Shown: positions 19,180 to 31,124 of the stretch, piece by piece
Layout: every line of letters starts with the position of its first letter
Numbering within the stretch: position 1 is the stretch's first letter
Assembly: GCA_009702965.1 (NCBI GenBank)
Contig: WLHB01000002.1
Span: forward strand, 25,757 to 89,756
Length of the DNA: 64,000 nucleotides
Source: Actinomycetota bacterium
Lineage (GTDB): Bacteria; Actinomycetota; Actinomycetes; Nanopelagicales; Nanopelagicaceae
Direction: 5' to 3'
Notes under the pieces: generated by a model
Databases searched by the model: none
Seen by the model: the letters and a program-made list of their open reading frames with translations, nothing else
What the model was told of the DNA's origin: nothing
Position numbers and translations under genes: made by a program

Positions 19180-21055
19180 AACTAGAACTAGGGCTAGCAC
19201 TTGACCACGCAACAATCTCACGCGCAATATTCTGTGCGGTGATTCCGAGATCACTCAAGATCTCAGCGCGTGAAGAGTGTTCAATGAAGGTGAGCGGTAC
19301 GCCGATCGAATGAATTGGAATATTGAGTCCAGCAGTTCTAAACATCTCAGATAGTGCGCTGGCAATTCCACCGTGTGCGATTCCATCTTCAACTACAACA
19401 ACGCTCTTGTAACGATCAGCCATGGTGATCAATGACGATGGCAATGGCTTTACCCAACGCGGATCAATCACGGTTACGCCAACACCTTCACGATATGCCT
19501 GCGAAGCAGCCTCTACCGACATAGTCGCCATCGCACCGACGCTAATGAGAAGAACATCCGCACTTTCACCACGGTAGAGAACATCAATTCCATCACGTCG
19601 TTCAAATGCAGGAATATCTGCTGACACTGCCCCTTTAGGAAAACGAATGACAGATGGGGCATCGCTTATCTCTACCGCTTCACGAAGTACCTCTTTCAGG
19701 CGTGCGCCATCTCGAGGTGCGGCAAGGCAGAGCGATGGAATGATTCCAGTAAGCGCCATATCCCAAATTCCGTGATGAGAAGGCCCATCATCTCCAGTGA
19801 TTCCAGCGCGATCGAGAACAAAGGTCACGCCCGCTTTATGGAGAGCAACATCTAAAAGTAATTGATCAAAAGCCCGGTTAAGAAATGTTGAGTAGATCGC
19901 AACGACAGGATGAAGTCCGGCAAATGCCATTCCCGCAGCACTTGTTACAGCATGTTGTTCTGCGATTCCCACGTCGATCGTGCGATCTGGATAAGCATCT
20001 GCAAATTTATCTAGGCCAGTTGGGCCCAACATAGCGGCGGTGATCGCCACTATATCTTTGCGATCTCGACCAATCTCAACTAACTCTTCTGAAAATACCT
20101 TTGTCCATGAGAGTGCGCTCTTTGAAAGCGGCTGTCCTGTCTGCGGATCAACAACTCCTACGGCGTGGAACTTCTCTGCCTCATCAGCGATCGCAGGTTT
20201 ATGACCGCGACCTTTCTCAGTAATCACATGCAGTAGAACAGGCTCGCCAAATCCCTTGGCTTGGACCAACGCTCTTTCTAGTGCAAGGAAATCATGGCCA
20301 TCAATGGGACCAAGATACTTAAGACCTAAATCTTCAAACATTCCTTGCGGAGCAATAATGTCTTTGATGCCTTTTTTTACTCCGTGGAGCGTGTCATAAA
20401 TCGGAGTTCCCACAACTGGAGTCTTATGAAGAACCTCTTTGCCCCAATCGAGGAAGCGTTCATATCCCTGGGTAAGGCGAAGAGTTGAAAGGTATGTCGC
20501 AACTCCACCAATTGTCGGCGAGTAAGAACGTTCATTATCGTTGACTACTAAAATGAGGTTTCTCTCTTTTTCTGCTGCAATGTTATTGAGCGCTTCCCAC
20601 GACATTCCTCCAGTGAGTGCACCATCTCCAACAACGACTACAACATTGCGATCTTTCTGACCCGTAAGCCAGAATCCACGCGAGATTCCATCGCCCCACG
20701 ATAAGGCCGTGGATGCGTGTGAATTCTCAATAACATCATGATCGCTCTCGCCGCGGTTTGGATATCCAGCGATTCCACCACGACGGCGAAGTGCATCAAA
20801 TTGATCAGCACGTCCGGTGAGAATTTTATGAACATAGGACTGATGCCCTGTATCAAAGAGAACTACATCGCGTGGAGAGTCAAAGGTACGATGAATTGCC
20901 ATAGTAAGTTCAACAACGCCGAGGTTTGGACCAAGATGGCCGCCTGACTTTGATACTTTTTCAATCAGGAAAGAGCGAATCTCAGCAGCAAGCTCAATGA
21001 GGGCCTGGTTACTGAGCCCCTTGATATCGGCAGGGCTTTTGATTGATTCGATCAC
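19124..21055 (-). CDS. dxs: 1-deoxy-D-xylulose-5-phosphate synthase
   Basis: VFDTGHQSYVHKILTGR-like, GDGALTGGMSWEALNN, DRAGITGDDGPSHHG. Confidence 0.96.
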   Translation of the reverse strand: MIESIKSPADIKGLSNQALIELAAEIRSFLIEKVSKSGGHLGPNLGVVELTMAIHRTFDSPRDVVLFDTGHQSYVHKILTGRADQFDALRRRGGIAGYPNRGESDHDVIENSHASTALSWGDGISRGFWLTGQKDRNVVVVVGDGALTGGMSWEALNNIAAEKERNLILVVNDNERSYSPTIGGVATYLSTLRLTQGYERFLDWGKEVLHKTPVVGTPIYDTLHGVKKGIKDIIAPQGMFEDLGLKYLGPIDGHDFLALERALVQAKGFGEPVLLHVITEKGRGHKPAIADEAEKFHAVGVVDPQTGQPLSKSALSWTKVFSEELVEIGRDRKDIVAITAAMLGPTGLDKFADAYPDRTIDVGIAEQHAVTSAAGMAFAGLHPVVAIYSTFLNRAFDQLLLDVALHKAGVTFVLDRAGITGDDGPSHHGIWDMALTGIIPSLCLAAPRDGARLKEVLREAVEISDAPSVIRFPKGAVSADIPAFERRDGIDVLYRGESADVLLISVGAMATMSVEAASQAYREGVGVTVIDPRWVKPLPSSLITMADRYKSVVVVEDGIAHGGIASALSEMFRTAGLNIPIHSIGVPLTFIEHSSRAEILSDLGITAQNIAREIVAWSSASPSSSSTVGVEMPLPQDENVNRR

Positions 21056-21069
21056 AGATGGATTCTAGA

Positions 21070-23727
21070 TCACGCAAGCAATTGGCGTAGGACGAACTGC
21101 ATGATTCCACCATGCCGGTAGTAATCAGCCTCGCCAGGTGTATCGATACGAACCTTCGCCTTGAAGGTAATCGCACCGGCAGTGACCGTAACCTCTTTTG
21201 GCACTCCCCCTGTATTCAAGGCGGTGATTCCAGAAATTGCGAAAACTTCATCGCCCTTGAGTCCCAAGGTCGTTGGATTTTGCCCATCGATAAATTGCAG
21301 AGGTAGAACTCCCATACCGATCAAGTTTGATCTATGGATACGTTCAAAACTTTCAGCAATCACTGCGCGAACTCCGAGGAGAGCGGTTCCCTTAGCTGCC
21401 CAATCTCGAGATGATCCTGATCCATATTCTTTGCCTGCCATGATGACAAGAGGAACTCCCGCTGATTGATATGCGATAGATGCATCATAAATTGTTTCTT
21501 GCGCGCCACCTGAAAGGAAATTGCGTGTGAATCCGCCCTCAACGCCATCAAGAAGGAGATTCTTTAGGCGAATATTTGCAAATGTTCCACGAATCATCAC
21601 TTCATGGTTTCCACGTCGTGAACCATAAGAGTTGAAGTCATTGCGTGCTACACCGTGGCTCTCAAGGTATTTACCGGCAGGTGAGTCCGCTTTAATATTT
21701 CCAGCAGGAGAGATGTGATCTGTTGTGACCGAATCTCCCAAAATTGCCAATACGCGCGCGCCACTGATATCAACAACGGGCGTTGGCTGTGCCGGCATGT
21801 TTTCAAAGTATGGAGGCTTTCGCACGTATGTTGACTGTGGATCCCATTCAAATGTATTGCCAGTTGGAGTATCGAGTGATTTCCATCGATGATCTCCATC
21901 AAAGACTGTTGCATAATCTTTTGTAAACATATCTGAAGAAATCGACTCGTCGATAACACTTTGAATTTCTTGAGCAGATGGCCAGATGTCCTTGAGGAGA
22001 ACTGGATTTCCATCTTTGTCATTACCGAGTGAATCATTCTCAAAATCATGATTCATCGTGCCCGCCAAAGCATAGGCAACAACCAAAGGAGGCGAAGCAA
22101 GGTAATTCATCTTCACATCTGGGCTAATTCGACCTTCAAAGTTACGGTTACCTGAGAGAACGGCAGAGACCGCTAGATCGTTTTCATTAATCGCCTTGCT
22201 GATTTCAACAGGAAGAGGTCCTGAATTACCGATACAGGTAACACAGCCATAGCCAACGAGGTGAAAACCTAGCTCCTGCATATAGTGGGTTAATCCCGCA
22301 CGATCGTAGTAATCGGTCACTACTTTAGATCCCGGAGCGAGAGTGGTCTTAACCCAAGGCTTAGAGGTAAGACCTTTCTCTACCGCCTTCTTAGCAAGGA
22401 GGGCTGCCCCAATCATTACTGAAGGATTAGAGGTGTTGGTACACGATGTGATTGATGCGATCACCACATCACCATTTTTGATTGTGGTGGCTTTATCTCC
22501 GACCTTTACTGGGAATGCAGATTTTCCAGTCTTCTCACTGAAATATGTTGGAAGAACTTTTTCAAATGCAGCCTTTGACTGCGATAGTGAAATTCGATCT
22601 TGTGGGCGCTTTGGACCAGCAATAGAAGGAACGATTGTGGAGAGATCAAGTTCGATATGTTCTGAAAAACGTGGCGATGCTGAAGGATCGTGCCACAGTC
22701 CTTGAACTTTTGCATAAGCCTCGACGAGTGCAATCTGATCTTCCTTGCGTCCGGTCAATCGCAGATAGCGAAGCGTTTCATCATCAATTGGGAAAATTGC
22801 ACACGTTGATCCGTATTCAGGGCTCATATTTCCAATCGTCACGCGATTGGCCATCGGCACACTCACAACACCTGGACCATAGAATTCAACAAATTTTCCG
22901 ACAACACCATGCTTACGGAGCATTTCGGTGATTGTCAGTGCCAAGTCAGTTGCTGTTGTTCCCACAGGGAGTTCTCCACTGAGCTTAAAGCCAACAACGC
23001 GTGGAATGAGCATTGATACTGGCTGACCAAGAAGGGCAGCCTCTGCTTCGATTCCGCCAACACCCCAGCCGAGAACGCCGAGACCGTTCACCATTGTCGT
23101 GTGTGAATCTGTACCTACGACGGTATCTGGATATGCGCGAAGAACTCCATTGACTGTTCGAGTCATGATTACTCGTGCCAAGTATTCAATATTTACTTGG
23201 TGGACGATTCCAGTTCCGGGCGGTACAACTTTAAATTCATCAAATGCGCCTTGTCCCCAACGCAAGAATCTATAACGCTCGCGATTTCGCTCGTATTCAA
23301 TATCTGTATTCTGTTCAAAAGAATTTCGAGTACCGAAAACATCGGCAATCACTGAGTGGTCAATTACCAACTCCGCTGGGGCGAGAGGGTTTACCTTTGA
23401 TGCATCTCCCCCAAGTTCAACGATCGCTTCACGCATGGTGGCAAGGTCTACGACGCAAGGAACTCCAGTGAAGTCCTGCATCACTACTCGTGCTGGAGTA
23501 AATTGAATTTCAGTATCTGGTTCGATAGCGGGATCCCACTGAGCCAGCGCTTTGATGTGGTCGACGGTGATATTGGCTCCGTCTTCGCAACGAAGAAGGT
23601 TCTCAAGAAGAATCTTTAGCGAGAAGGGGAGATCGCTCGCGCCCTCCACCTGGCTGATATCAAAGATTTCAAAGTCTTTGCCTGCAACTGTGAGATTTTG
23701 CTTTCTACCCAGTGAATTCTTGCTCAT
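21070..23727 (-). CDS. acnA: Aconitate hydratase
   Basis: [46 protein letters not shown]; likely start MSKNSLGRK at 23727. Confidence 0.96.
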   Translation of the reverse strand: MSKNSLGRKQNLTVAGKDFEIFDISQVEGASDLPFSLKILLENLLRCEDGANITVDHIKALAQWDPAIEPDTEIQFTPARVVMQDFTGVPCVVDLATMREAIVELGGDASKVNPLAPAELVIDHSVIADVFGTRNSFEQNTDIEYERNRERYRFLRWGQGAFDEFKVVPPGTGIVHQVNIEYLARVIMTRTVNGVLRAYPDTVVGTDSHTTMVNGLGVLGWGVGGIEAEAALLGQPVSMLIPRVVGFKLSGELPVGTTATDLALTITEMLRKHGVVGKFVEFYGPGVVSVPMANRVTIGNMSPEYGSTCAIFPIDDETLRYLRLTGRKEDQIALVEAYAKVQGLWHDPSASPRFSEHIELDLSTIVPSIAGPKRPQDRISLSQSKAAFEKVLPTYFSEKTGKSAFPVKVGDKATTIKNGDVVIASITSCTNTSNPSVMIGAALLAKKAVEKGLTSKPWVKTTLAPGSKVVTDYYDRAGLTHYMQELGFHLVGYGCVTCIGNSGPLPVEISKAINENDLAVSAVLSGNRNFEGRISPDVKMNYLASPPLVVAYALAGTMNHDFENDSLGNDKDGNPVLLKDIWPSAQEIQSVIDESISSDMFTKDYATVFDGDHRWKSLDTPTGNTFEWDPQSTYVRKPPYFENMPAQPTPVVDISGARVLAILGDSVTTDHISPAGNIKADSPAGKYLESHGVARNDFNSYGSRRGNHEVMIRGTFANIRLKNLLLDGVEGGFTRNFLSGGAQETIYDASIAYQSAGVPLVIMAGKEYGSGSSRDWAAKGTALLGVRAVIAESFERIHRSNLIGMGVLPLQFIDGQNPTTLGLKGDEVFAISGITALNTGGVPKEVTVTAGAITFKAKVRIDTPGEADYYRHGGIMQFVLRQLLA

Positions 23728-23731
23728 AGGC

Positions 23732-24922
23732 TCAAGATACCTCAGTCGGAGTAAAGAGGGCAACGCACTCAATGTGATGTGTCATTGGGAAGAGGTCAAA
23801 TGCGCGCAGATCTGAAAGGGTGTAATTGGCATCACGCAATAGCGCGGAGTCTCTGGCTAGAGCTGCTGGATCGCAGGCAACATAAACAATTCTTCGAGGC
23901 GCACAGGCAACCATGCTCTCGATAACACTTTTCTTTGCTCCATCCCTTGGTGGATCCAGAATGATGACATCTGCAGAGGAAAATCGCGGAAGAATTTTCT
24001 CGACATCACCTGTGTAGATCTTCACATTATCAGCATCGCCGAAATTAACTGCAGCATCTGCCGTCGCACTCTTTCCTCCTTCGACTAAATCAATTCTCCC
24101 TGATGGTCCAACGAGATCTAGAAGAGCAAGTGCGAAGAGTCCAACCCCACCGTAGAGGTCAAGGAGATGATCACCTGGCTTGACTGCTGCAAATGTACTT
24201 ACTGCCTCAACTAAAATTTCTGGAGCAGCGATATTGCTCTGCCAGAAAGAATGAGGGCTTACTTGATAGCTTTTATCTTTGACTTCATAGAGCTGAATTC
24301 GATCACCTTCAACTTCATCGCCAATAAGAATTCTAGGAACACTTGTACTTGCTGCACTTACCTCGATTCGTGCACCTGGCTCCCACGTGCGCTTAGCCAA
24401 AGATTCATAATTGACTGACGGGTGTAGGACCAAACAATTGTTTATTGGAATGATGGTGTTTGTTCTTGAGCCATAAAACCCTGCTCGCCCATTTTTATCA
24501 GTGCCGATTGTTGTCTGTGTTCGCCACCCAAGAGAATCAGAGACCTCTTCGACTTCGACGTTGATATCCATTTTGGCAATCCGTGAAAACTGTTCTGTGA
24601 TCACCTGACTCTTGAGCCTTCGCTGGGCAGAAATCTCAACATGCTGAAAATCGCATCCGCCGCAACCGTTGCGGTTGGCATATGAACACGGCGCTTGCAC
24701 TCGATCAGCCGAAGCGTTGATTACTTCGACAACATCACCTCGGTTAAAAGAAGATCCGATACTTGTGATGGCGACATCAACAATTTCACCCGGCAGGCTA
24801 TGACGCACGAATATGACAGCGCCTTCATGACGGGCGATGAAGTGGCCACCATGAGCGACTTTTTCGATGGTGACCCGAATTATCTGCCCTACTCGGAGAA
24901 CGGCGCGTTCAGTAGATGTCAT
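23732..24922 (-). CDS. TrmA/RlmCD-type class I SAM-dependent RNA (uracil-5-)methyltransferase
   Basis: TRAM-like N-terminus, [11 protein letters not shown] Fe-S cysteines, [33 protein letters not shown]. Confidence 0.9.
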   Translation of the reverse strand: MTSTERAVLRVGQIIRVTIEKVAHGGHFIARHEGAVIFVRHSLPGEIVDVAITSIGSSFNRGDVVEVINASADRVQAPCSYANRNGCGGCDFQHVEISAQRRLKSQVITEQFSRIAKMDINVEVEEVSDSLGWRTQTTIGTDKNGRAGFYGSRTNTIIPINNCLVLHPSVNYESLAKRTWEPGARIEVSAASTSVPRILIGDEVEGDRIQLYEVKDKSYQVSPHSFWQSNIAAPEILVEAVSTFAAVKPGDHLLDLYGGVGLFALALLDLVGPSGRIDLVEGGKSATADAAVNFGDADNVKIYTGDVEKILPRFSSADVIILDPPRDGAKKSVIESMVACAPRRIVYVACDPAALARDSALLRDANYTLSDLRAFDLFPMTHHIECVALFTPTEVS

Positions 24923-24954
24923 AAAGGTAAGCCTAAGGGGGTAAGTTATGACAT

Positions 24955-25620
24955 GTGCACGTAGTAATCATGGGTTGCGGTCGAGTCGGATCCTCTTTAG
25001 CGAGTGAACTTGAACTCCTTGGCCATTCAGTCTCCATCATCGACCAATCTCGCGAAGCATTCCGCCGCCTTGGTCCAGATTTCAAGGGTCGTACGATCAG
25101 TGGAATCGGTTTTGATCGTGACACTTTGTTAGAAGCAGGGATCGAAACCGCTGATGCGTTCGCCGCTGTCAGTAACGGCGATAACTCAAATATTTTGGCC
25201 GCACGCGTAGCTCGAGAAACCTACGGTGTCGCAAACGTTGTTGCTCGTATTTACGATCCAGGTCGAGCAGAGATTTATCAGCGTCTAGGAATTCCTACCG
25301 TTGCCACTGTTCTCTGGGCCACAGATCAGATTATGCGTCGCTTGGTTCCTGAAGGTTCACGCAGTGAATGGCGAGATGCAACAGGAACAATTGAACTCGC
25401 TGAAGTGCACCCACACAATCAATGGCTCGGCCTAGCAATCACCGCAGTTGAGAGCGCCACCACTGCTCGCGTTGCCTTTCTCACGCGACTTGCAGAAGGT
25501 TTAGTTCCTAATGAGCACACTGTTCTGCAAGAGGGCGATCTTCTACACATGATTATTGAAACTTCACGAGTGCGTGAAGTGGAAACCATCTTGGCTAATC
25601 CACCACAGGAGCGTTCATGA
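24955..25620 (+). CDS. TrkA-family potassium uptake regulatory protein (CeoB-like)
   Basis: GTG start; MGCGRVGSSLASELELLGHSV TrkA-N, TrkA-C. Confidence 0.9.
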   Translation: MHVVIMGCGRVGSSLASELELLGHSVSIIDQSREAFRRLGPDFKGRTISGIGFDRDTLLEAGIETADAFAAVSNGDNSNILAARVARETYGVANVVARIYDPGRAEIYQRLGIPTVATVLWATDQIMRRLVPEGSRSEWRDATGTIELAEVHPHNQWLGLAITAVESATTARVAFLTRLAEGLVPNEHTVLQEGDLLHMIIETSRVREVETILANPPQERS

Positions 25621-26276
25621 GAATTGCTATCGCAGGAGCGGGAAATGTTGGTCGCGCAATTGCGCGCGAACTTCTCGACAATGGCCATGAAGTGCTGTTG
25701 ATCGACCGTGACCCAAAGGCTTTGAAGTTAGATTCTGTCCCGGATGCACAGTGGTTGATGGCCGATGCATGCGAAATTACTTCACTCGATAAGGCTGCTC
25801 TTGGCACAGCACAGGTTTTAGTTGCCGCAACTGGCGATGACAAGGTAAATCTTGTTGCATCGCTGCTAGCAAAGACTGAATATGGTGTTCCCCGAGTGGT
25901 TGCGCGAATTAATCACCCAAAGAATGAGTGGATGTTTGATTCATCGTGGGGCGTTGATGTCGCTGTTTCAACTCCTCGGATTATCGCTGCCCTTGTTGAA
26001 GAGGCGGTAAGCGTTGGAGATGTTGTGCGACTCTTTAGCTTTAGAAAAGGTCAAGCAAATCTTGTTGAACTTACCTTGCCTGATACATCAAGCTGTATTG
26101 GAAAAACTGTCGGTGAGATTGAACTGCCAGATGATGCGTCATTGGCTGCAATCGTCCGCGATGGTCGAGTAATTGCTCCATCGCCAACAGATGTATTCAG
26201 TGCCGGCGATGAACTCCTCTTTGTTGCATCGGCTGTAGCTGAGGACTTGATTAAGGGCTGCTTTATAGAGGCTTAA
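25617..26276 (+). CDS. TrkA-family potassium uptake regulatory protein (CeoC-like)
   Basis: IAGAGNVGRAIARELLDNGHEVLLIDRD; ATGA overlap with upstream paralogue. Confidence 0.9.
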   Translation: MRIAIAGAGNVGRAIARELLDNGHEVLLIDRDPKALKLDSVPDAQWLMADACEITSLDKAALGTAQVLVAATGDDKVNLVASLLAKTEYGVPRVVARINHPKNEWMFDSSWGVDVAVSTPRIIAALVEEAVSVGDVVRLFSFRKGQANLVELTLPDTSSCIGKTVGEIELPDDASLAAIVRDGRVIAPSPTDVFSAGDELLFVASAVAEDLIKGCFIEA

Positions 26277-26902
26277 TCCGATTTTTCATCGGGTGGAACG
26301 GTTGTGGGCACTCCCCTAAGAACAACCCATGTTCCATATGCAGTTAAGAAAAATAGTGGATAACCCATCGCTAAATTAACTGCCCCAAGAAGATTGAGAT
26401 TGTCAGAGAAATAAATCGGTGTCTGCACTACAAGTCGACCGAAGAAGAGCCCTACCCAGATCCAACTTGCTCGAATATATGCCTTTTTGCGCGCAGGATC
26501 ATTACGCCATGCGAAATTCTCGCCAAGAATGGGACCCAACATCACTCCAAGAATCGGCCATCCCACAAGATTTGCAATCAAATACACGGTGCCATAGCCA
26601 AGATTGGTCAATAACTTTGGAACAAAAACATCACTGGGATTTCCTGTGCGATTGGCAAACCAGGCAGAGATCAACGTTCCAATAAAACCAGAGAGGGCGT
26701 GCTGAATCGTATCTTTCATCACAAGGCGAATGATCGTCAGGACGACAGAGATAGCAATCGATGCGATGAGTGAGTTCCAGAGATCTTTAGTGATATTAAA
26801 TGAGATGAGGAAGGCGATCGCAGGAAAACCCGCGTCGATTAGCCCTTTTTTTCCACCAAAGGCAGAAACTATCTTCTCTTTATCTTCTGCACTGCCACTC
26901 AT
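26273..26902 (-). CDS. DUF3159 family membrane protein
   Basis: Multi-TM; neighbourhood dut/TrkA and sequence pattern typical of DUF3159. Confidence 0.8.
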   Translation of the reverse strand: MSGSAEDKEKIVSAFGGKKGLIDAGFPAIAFLISFNITKDLWNSLIASIAISVVLTIIRLVMKDTIQHALSGFIGTLISAWFANRTGNPSDVFVPKLLTNLGYGTVYLIANLVGWPILGVMLGPILGENFAWRNDPARKKAYIRASWIWVGLFFGRLVVQTPIYFSDNLNLLGAVNLAMGYPLFFLTAYGTWVVLRGVPTTVPPDEKSD

Positions 26903-27345
26903 GCTTGCACTCCAGTAGAACCAAATCCACCTTTACCGCGCCCTGAGCCCGGAAGCTCACTCACTTCAACAAACTCAGCGCGCTCTACCTGTTGAATCAC
27001 AAGCTGTGCGATGCGATCACCACGCTTGAATGAGATCGACTCACTTCGATCATGATTGATAAGAATGATCTGTAACTCGCCTCGGTACCCGGCATCAACG
27101 GTGCCGGGTGAATTCACCATCGTGACACCATGTTTTATCGCTAGCCCTGAGCGAGGGTGAACCAGTGCGACGTAACCATCTGGAAGTGCAATTGCGATGC
27201 CGGTAGGAACCAATGCGCGCTCACCTGGAGCGAGAGTGATATCTACTCTTGAAACGATATCTGCACCAGCATCGCCCGGTTTTGCATATCGTGGCAGAGG
27301 CAGATCTGGATCCAGACGTGTGATTAATACTTGAACCTCACTCAT
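26899..27345 (-). CDS. dut: dUTP diphosphatase
   Basis: [50 protein letters not shown]. Confidence 0.97.
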   Translation of the reverse strand: MSEVQVLITRLDPDLPLPRYAKPGDAGADIVSRVDITLAPGERALVPTGIAIALPDGYVALVHPRSGLAIKHGVTMVNSPGTVDAGYRGELQIILINHDRSESISFKRGDRIAQLVIQQVERAEFVEVSELPGSGRGKGGFGSTGVQA

Positions 27346-27926
27346 GGGTTGATCTCAAACTCTGGATCGACAAATGCGAGTAGCTCTGGTGACTTCTTGA
27401 TGTATTCAAGGTAATCCGCTGGAGCGTTCGACATAAAGTGGCTCATAGGAACGATGATAAAGAGTGCGGCTGCGCGCACTGCAATCTCTCCTTCAGGACC
27501 ATTAATTCTTCCTACCGCTTCTGTATATACCTTGCGATTTACCTGTCCGGTAATCACTGCAGAGATGTGAAGAGTTGTCCCGATAGGAATTGGTTTAATG
27601 AAATCTGTCTCAAGACGTCCAGTTACAGCCGGTGAGCGAATGAGCCACATGAGTTTTCCAAGTGCTTCATCAAAGGCAAGTGATAACAATCCGCCATGTG
27701 CTAATCCAGGTGCTCCTTGATGATTTTCTGTCACTGTGAATTCGGCGGTGAGATCTAGTCCAGATCCAGCGTGTGCGATGAGATGTAATCCTGTGGGATG
27801 AAGTTGTCCGCAACCAAAACAATGACCGAAATGCGAAGGGATCTGTGTTCCGATCGCTGGAGCAAGAGGATGGCGCTCTGGAAGTTTGGCGCCTTCAGGG
27901 GGCGTGGTGCTTGCCACTCGACTCAT
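27342..27926 (-). CDS. PaaI-like hotdog-fold thioesterase
   Basis: [23 protein letters not shown] hotdog signature. Confidence 0.83.
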   Translation of the reverse strand: MSRVASTTPPEGAKLPERHPLAPAIGTQIPSHFGHCFGCGQLHPTGLHLIAHAGSGLDLTAEFTVTENHQGAPGLAHGGLLSLAFDEALGKLMWLIRSPAVTGRLETDFIKPIPIGTTLHISAVITGQVNRKVYTEAVGRINGPEGEIAVRAAALFIIVPMSHFMSNAPADYLEYIKKSPELLAFVDPEFEINP

Positions 27927-27967
27927 GGCTTCACTTTACTCTCTCGAAGATCCGATAGCGTACGGCT

Positions 27968-28414
27968 ATGAGTGAGAGATTGATCAAATTCCGCGAAGTT
28001 GTGAGGCCGCCTCTCTGGCTGATGGCTTTTATCTATTTTCTCGCCCTCTCACTCGTCATAGCAATCTGGGCGGCAATGACGACCACGATTGCAGCCATCA
28101 CTTTTATCACTCTCACTATTGCAACGATCGCAATCTATTTCAGTTCTGCCCTGCGTATTGAAGTTGATGAGAGTGAGTTACGGGTAGGGAAGGCACATAT
28201 ATCTCTAGAACATCTCGGTGATATCCAGGTGCTGACCGATAAGCAGATGTTGGCAAAACGCACCCGCGATGCTGATCCTGCCGCTTATCTTGCAATCAGA
28301 TTTTGGACGCCGCGTGGAGTTGTTATCAACATTGCAGATACCCGCGATGCGACACCGTATTGGTTAGTTACGAGCAAGAAGGGCGAAAAACTTGCCCATG
28401 CAATTAAAGAATAG
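27968..28414 (+). CDS. DUF3093 family protein
   Basis: Two N-terminal TM segments; located between dut block and DUF4193 as in other Actinobacteria. Confidence 0.72.
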   Translation: MSERLIKFREVVRPPLWLMAFIYFLALSLVIAIWAAMTTTIAAITFITLTIATIAIYFSSALRIEVDESELRVGKAHISLEHLGDIQVLTDKQMLAKRTRDADPAAYLAIRFWTPRGVVINIADTRDATPYWLVTSKKGEKLAHAIKE

Positions 28415-28423
28415 AAGTCAGAG

Positions 28424-28720
28424 TTAAGAGCATTCCTTACAGACTGCCTTAGCGCCTTCACCTTTTGCCAATTGAGTAATGTGGTGAATGAGAAAACAAC
28501 GAGAACAGGTAAATTCATCCTCTTGCTTTGGCACCACTCGCACTGAAAGTTCTTCACCTGATAAATCAGCGCCAGGTAACTCAAGATTTTCAGCCGCTTC
28601 AGCTTCATCGACATCAATCTGTCCAGATTGGGCATCTACTCGCTGAGCTTTGAGCTCTTCGAGGGATTCTTCGTGGAGCTCTTCATCGGTTTTTCTGGGT
28701 GTGTCGTAATCTGTTGCCAC
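28424..28720 (-). CDS. DUF4193 family zinc-ribbon-like protein
   Basis: MATDYDTPRK...EEFTCSRCFLIHHITQLA...VCKECS pattern. Confidence 0.85.
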   Translation of the reverse strand: MATDYDTPRKTDEELHEESLEELKAQRVDAQSGQIDVDEAEAAENLELPGADLSGEELSVRVVPKQEDEFTCSRCFLIHHITQLAKGEGAKAVCKECS

Positions 28721-28829
28721 AGCCGTCTCACCTCACTCTCCACGTATTCCGATAACCCGGGTTCGGGCTACGGGCGCATCATGGCCCATAAAGGGCGCAA
28801 TACACAATGTAACCGTGGGCGTGTCGGAT

Positions 28830-30314
28830 TTATTCCCCAGATAGCGAGGATTTAACTGCGTCATTGATTGCCTGTGCTAATCCAGCATCCACTCGGGCAT
28901 GAATGCGGGTGCCAGATTCCTCATAGGTCTCACTGATGATCTCACCATGCTCATGGATAGCACTGACGAGATCGCCACGATCATATGCAATGACTACATC
29001 TACTTCGACTTGTGGATGCGGTAAAGACTTTTCAATCGCATGAAGAAGGCCTTCGATTCCAAAACCAGTTCGCACTGAGAATGCATAGGCATTCTTCTCA
29101 GTGCGCAACAAATTCATCACAACTTCAGGATCTGCAATATCAACTTTGTTGATCGCGATTATTTCTGCGATCTCTCCCCCGCCAATTTCATTAATGACTT
29201 CTCTGACCGCGCGAATCTGCTCCATTGGGTCAGGGTGAGAGCCATCGACAACATGGACGATCAGATCAGCACCCGATACCTCTTCTAGGGTTGATCTAAA
29301 GGCGTCAACAAGTTGATGTGGCAAGTGACGAACGAAACCAACTGTGTCAGTAAGGGTATAGGTACGCCCTTCCGATGTCGCAGTCTTGCGTACCGTTGGA
29401 TCTAGCGTTGCAAAGAGTGCGTTTTCGACCAGAACGCCAGCATCGGTGAGCTTATTTAAAAGAGATGATTTTCCTGCATTGGTGTAGCCAGTGATTGCAA
29501 CCGATGGAATGTTGTGGCGCTTTCTCTCTTGCCTCTTTGTGTCACGCGCGACTTTCATCTCTGCAATCTCGCGACGTAATTTGGCCATCTTGTCTCGAAT
29601 ACGACGGCGGTCAGTTTCGATTTTGGTCTCACCCGGACCACGACCACCGATACCCGCACCACCTGCTGCGCGACCACCGACCTGACGTGAAAGTGAATCT
29701 CCCCAACCACGAAGGCGCGGGAGTAAGTATGCGATCTGTGCGAGTTCGACCTGCGCCTTACCTTCACGACTCTTAGCATGTTGTGCGAAAATATCAAGAA
29801 TGAGCGCAGTGCGATCCACAACTTTTACCTTTAACTTATCTTCAAGCTGTCGCAGTTGAGATGGAGAAAGCTCACCATCACAAATGACAGTATCGGCCCC
29901 TGTTGCTCGAACAACTTCTTTAAGTTCTTGCACCTTGCCCGAACCGATATATGTTGCAGGATCTGGCTTATCTCGTCTCTGGATGAGGCCATCGAGAACT
30001 TCTGATCCTGCTGTCTCTGCCAGTGCCCTAAGTTCGGTGAGCGAATTTTCTGCATTCGCAATAGTGCCCTCAGTCCATACGCCAACAAGTACAACTCGTT
30101 CTAACTGAAGTTCGCGATACTCAGCCTCTGAAATATCTTGCAGCTGTGTGGAGAATCCTTTAACACGACGAAGTGCTTGGCGCTCACTTAGTTCTTGCTC
30201 AGCACCATAATCCATCTCTTGATCTGCAGAATCATAATCTGCTGCCGCTCGCGCACTCTCGCGTAAGAGTTCCTCAAAGCGCTCTTCGCGCTGATCTGGA
30301 GTCTCGCTCATCAT
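28830..30314 (-). CDS. hflX: GTPase HflX
   Basis: GGRGPGETKIETDRRRIRDK, GYTNAGKSSLLN, DTVGFVRHLPHQLV. Confidence 0.96.
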   Translation of the reverse strand: MMSETPDQREERFEELLRESARAAADYDSADQEMDYGAEQELSERQALRRVKGFSTQLQDISEAEYRELQLERVVLVGVWTEGTIANAENSLTELRALAETAGSEVLDGLIQRRDKPDPATYIGSGKVQELKEVVRATGADTVICDGELSPSQLRQLEDKLKVKVVDRTALILDIFAQHAKSREGKAQVELAQIAYLLPRLRGWGDSLSRQVGGRAAGGAGIGGRGPGETKIETDRRRIRDKMAKLRREIAEMKVARDTKRQERKRHNIPSVAITGYTNAGKSSLLNKLTDAGVLVENALFATLDPTVRKTATSEGRTYTLTDTVGFVRHLPHQLVDAFRSTLEEVSGADLIVHVVDGSHPDPMEQIRAVREVINEIGGGEIAEIIAINKVDIADPEVVMNLLRTEKNAYAFSVRTGFGIEGLLHAIEKSLPHPQVEVDVVIAYDRGDLVSAIHEHGEIISETYEESGTRIHARVDAGLAQAINDAVKSSLSGE

Positions 30315-31120
30315 TTGTTGAAATAATCTGTAATGTCATAATCCTTAATGAGTACAGCAGGGCCTGTAAGTGTGGCATTTGAATGTGCATCGATATCTAC
30401 AATCAAAGTGCCCCCTGGCGGTTTAATCACCCAACGCGCTGGAAGTCTTCCCTTTGTATAAATTGTTGCAGCCAATGCAACAGCACATGTACCGGTTCCA
30501 CATGAACGAGTCTCTCCACTACCCCGTTCGTGAACGCGCATCAGCAGAGTGTCAGGTGAGGCGATTTCAACAAATTCAATATTGACACCCTCTGGAAAGA
30601 CATCGGCAGGAGAGACTTGCGGAGCTGATGATAAAGATCCCACCTGATCAAGATCATCAAGAAAGGCCACTGCGTGGGGATTTCCAACGCTGATATGGCG
30701 TGCAGAATAACTCTGAGAGTTTTGAAGTACCGTGACAATATCTCCTTCATCACTTACTTGCCCCATGTTGACTGAAATATCGCCCTCCATCGGAACGCGA
30801 AGATATTTCGCCCCATCACGAGTGTTGATCGGAAAGAGCCCCTCACCTTGATGGCCATTGACTACAAGATAGCGAGCCATCACGCGAATACCGTTGCCAC
30901 ACATCTCGGCCAAGGAGCCATCAGCGTTTCGGTAATCCATAAACCATTTGCCATCCGGTTGTGTAATCCTGATGACGCCGTCCGCGCCTATTCCAGAGTT
31001 TCGATTGCAGAGATTTTTGACGATCTCCTCAGTAAGTGAAATTTCCTGCGCAGGATCAAAGATGAGAAGAAAATCGTTCTCAGTACCGTGACCATAAGTG
31101 GCAGTAATTGGCATCGTCAT
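30311..31120 (-). CDS. dapF: Diaminopimelate epimerase
   Basis: EMCGNGIRVMARYL and RGSGETRSCGTGTCAVA catalytic cysteines. Confidence 0.95.
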   Translation of the reverse strand: MTMPITATYGHGTENDFLLIFDPAQEISLTEEIVKNLCNRNSGIGADGVIRITQPDGKWFMDYRNADGSLAEMCGNGIRVMARYLVVNGHQGEGLFPINTRDGAKYLRVPMEGDISVNMGQVSDEGDIVTVLQNSQSYSARHISVGNPHAVAFLDDLDQVGSLSSAPQVSPADVFPEGVNIEFVEIASPDTLLMRVHERGSGETRSCGTGTCAVALAATIYTKGRLPARWVIKPPGGTLIVDIDAHSNATLTGPAVLIKDYDITDYFNK

Positions 31121-31124
31121 AAGG

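Noticed and set aside
28744-28800. GC-rich stretch with AACCCGGGTT and GGGCGC repeats between DUF4193 and hflX
   Set aside because: Short palindrome only; no convincing tRNA, ncRNA or terminator structure could be built by eye
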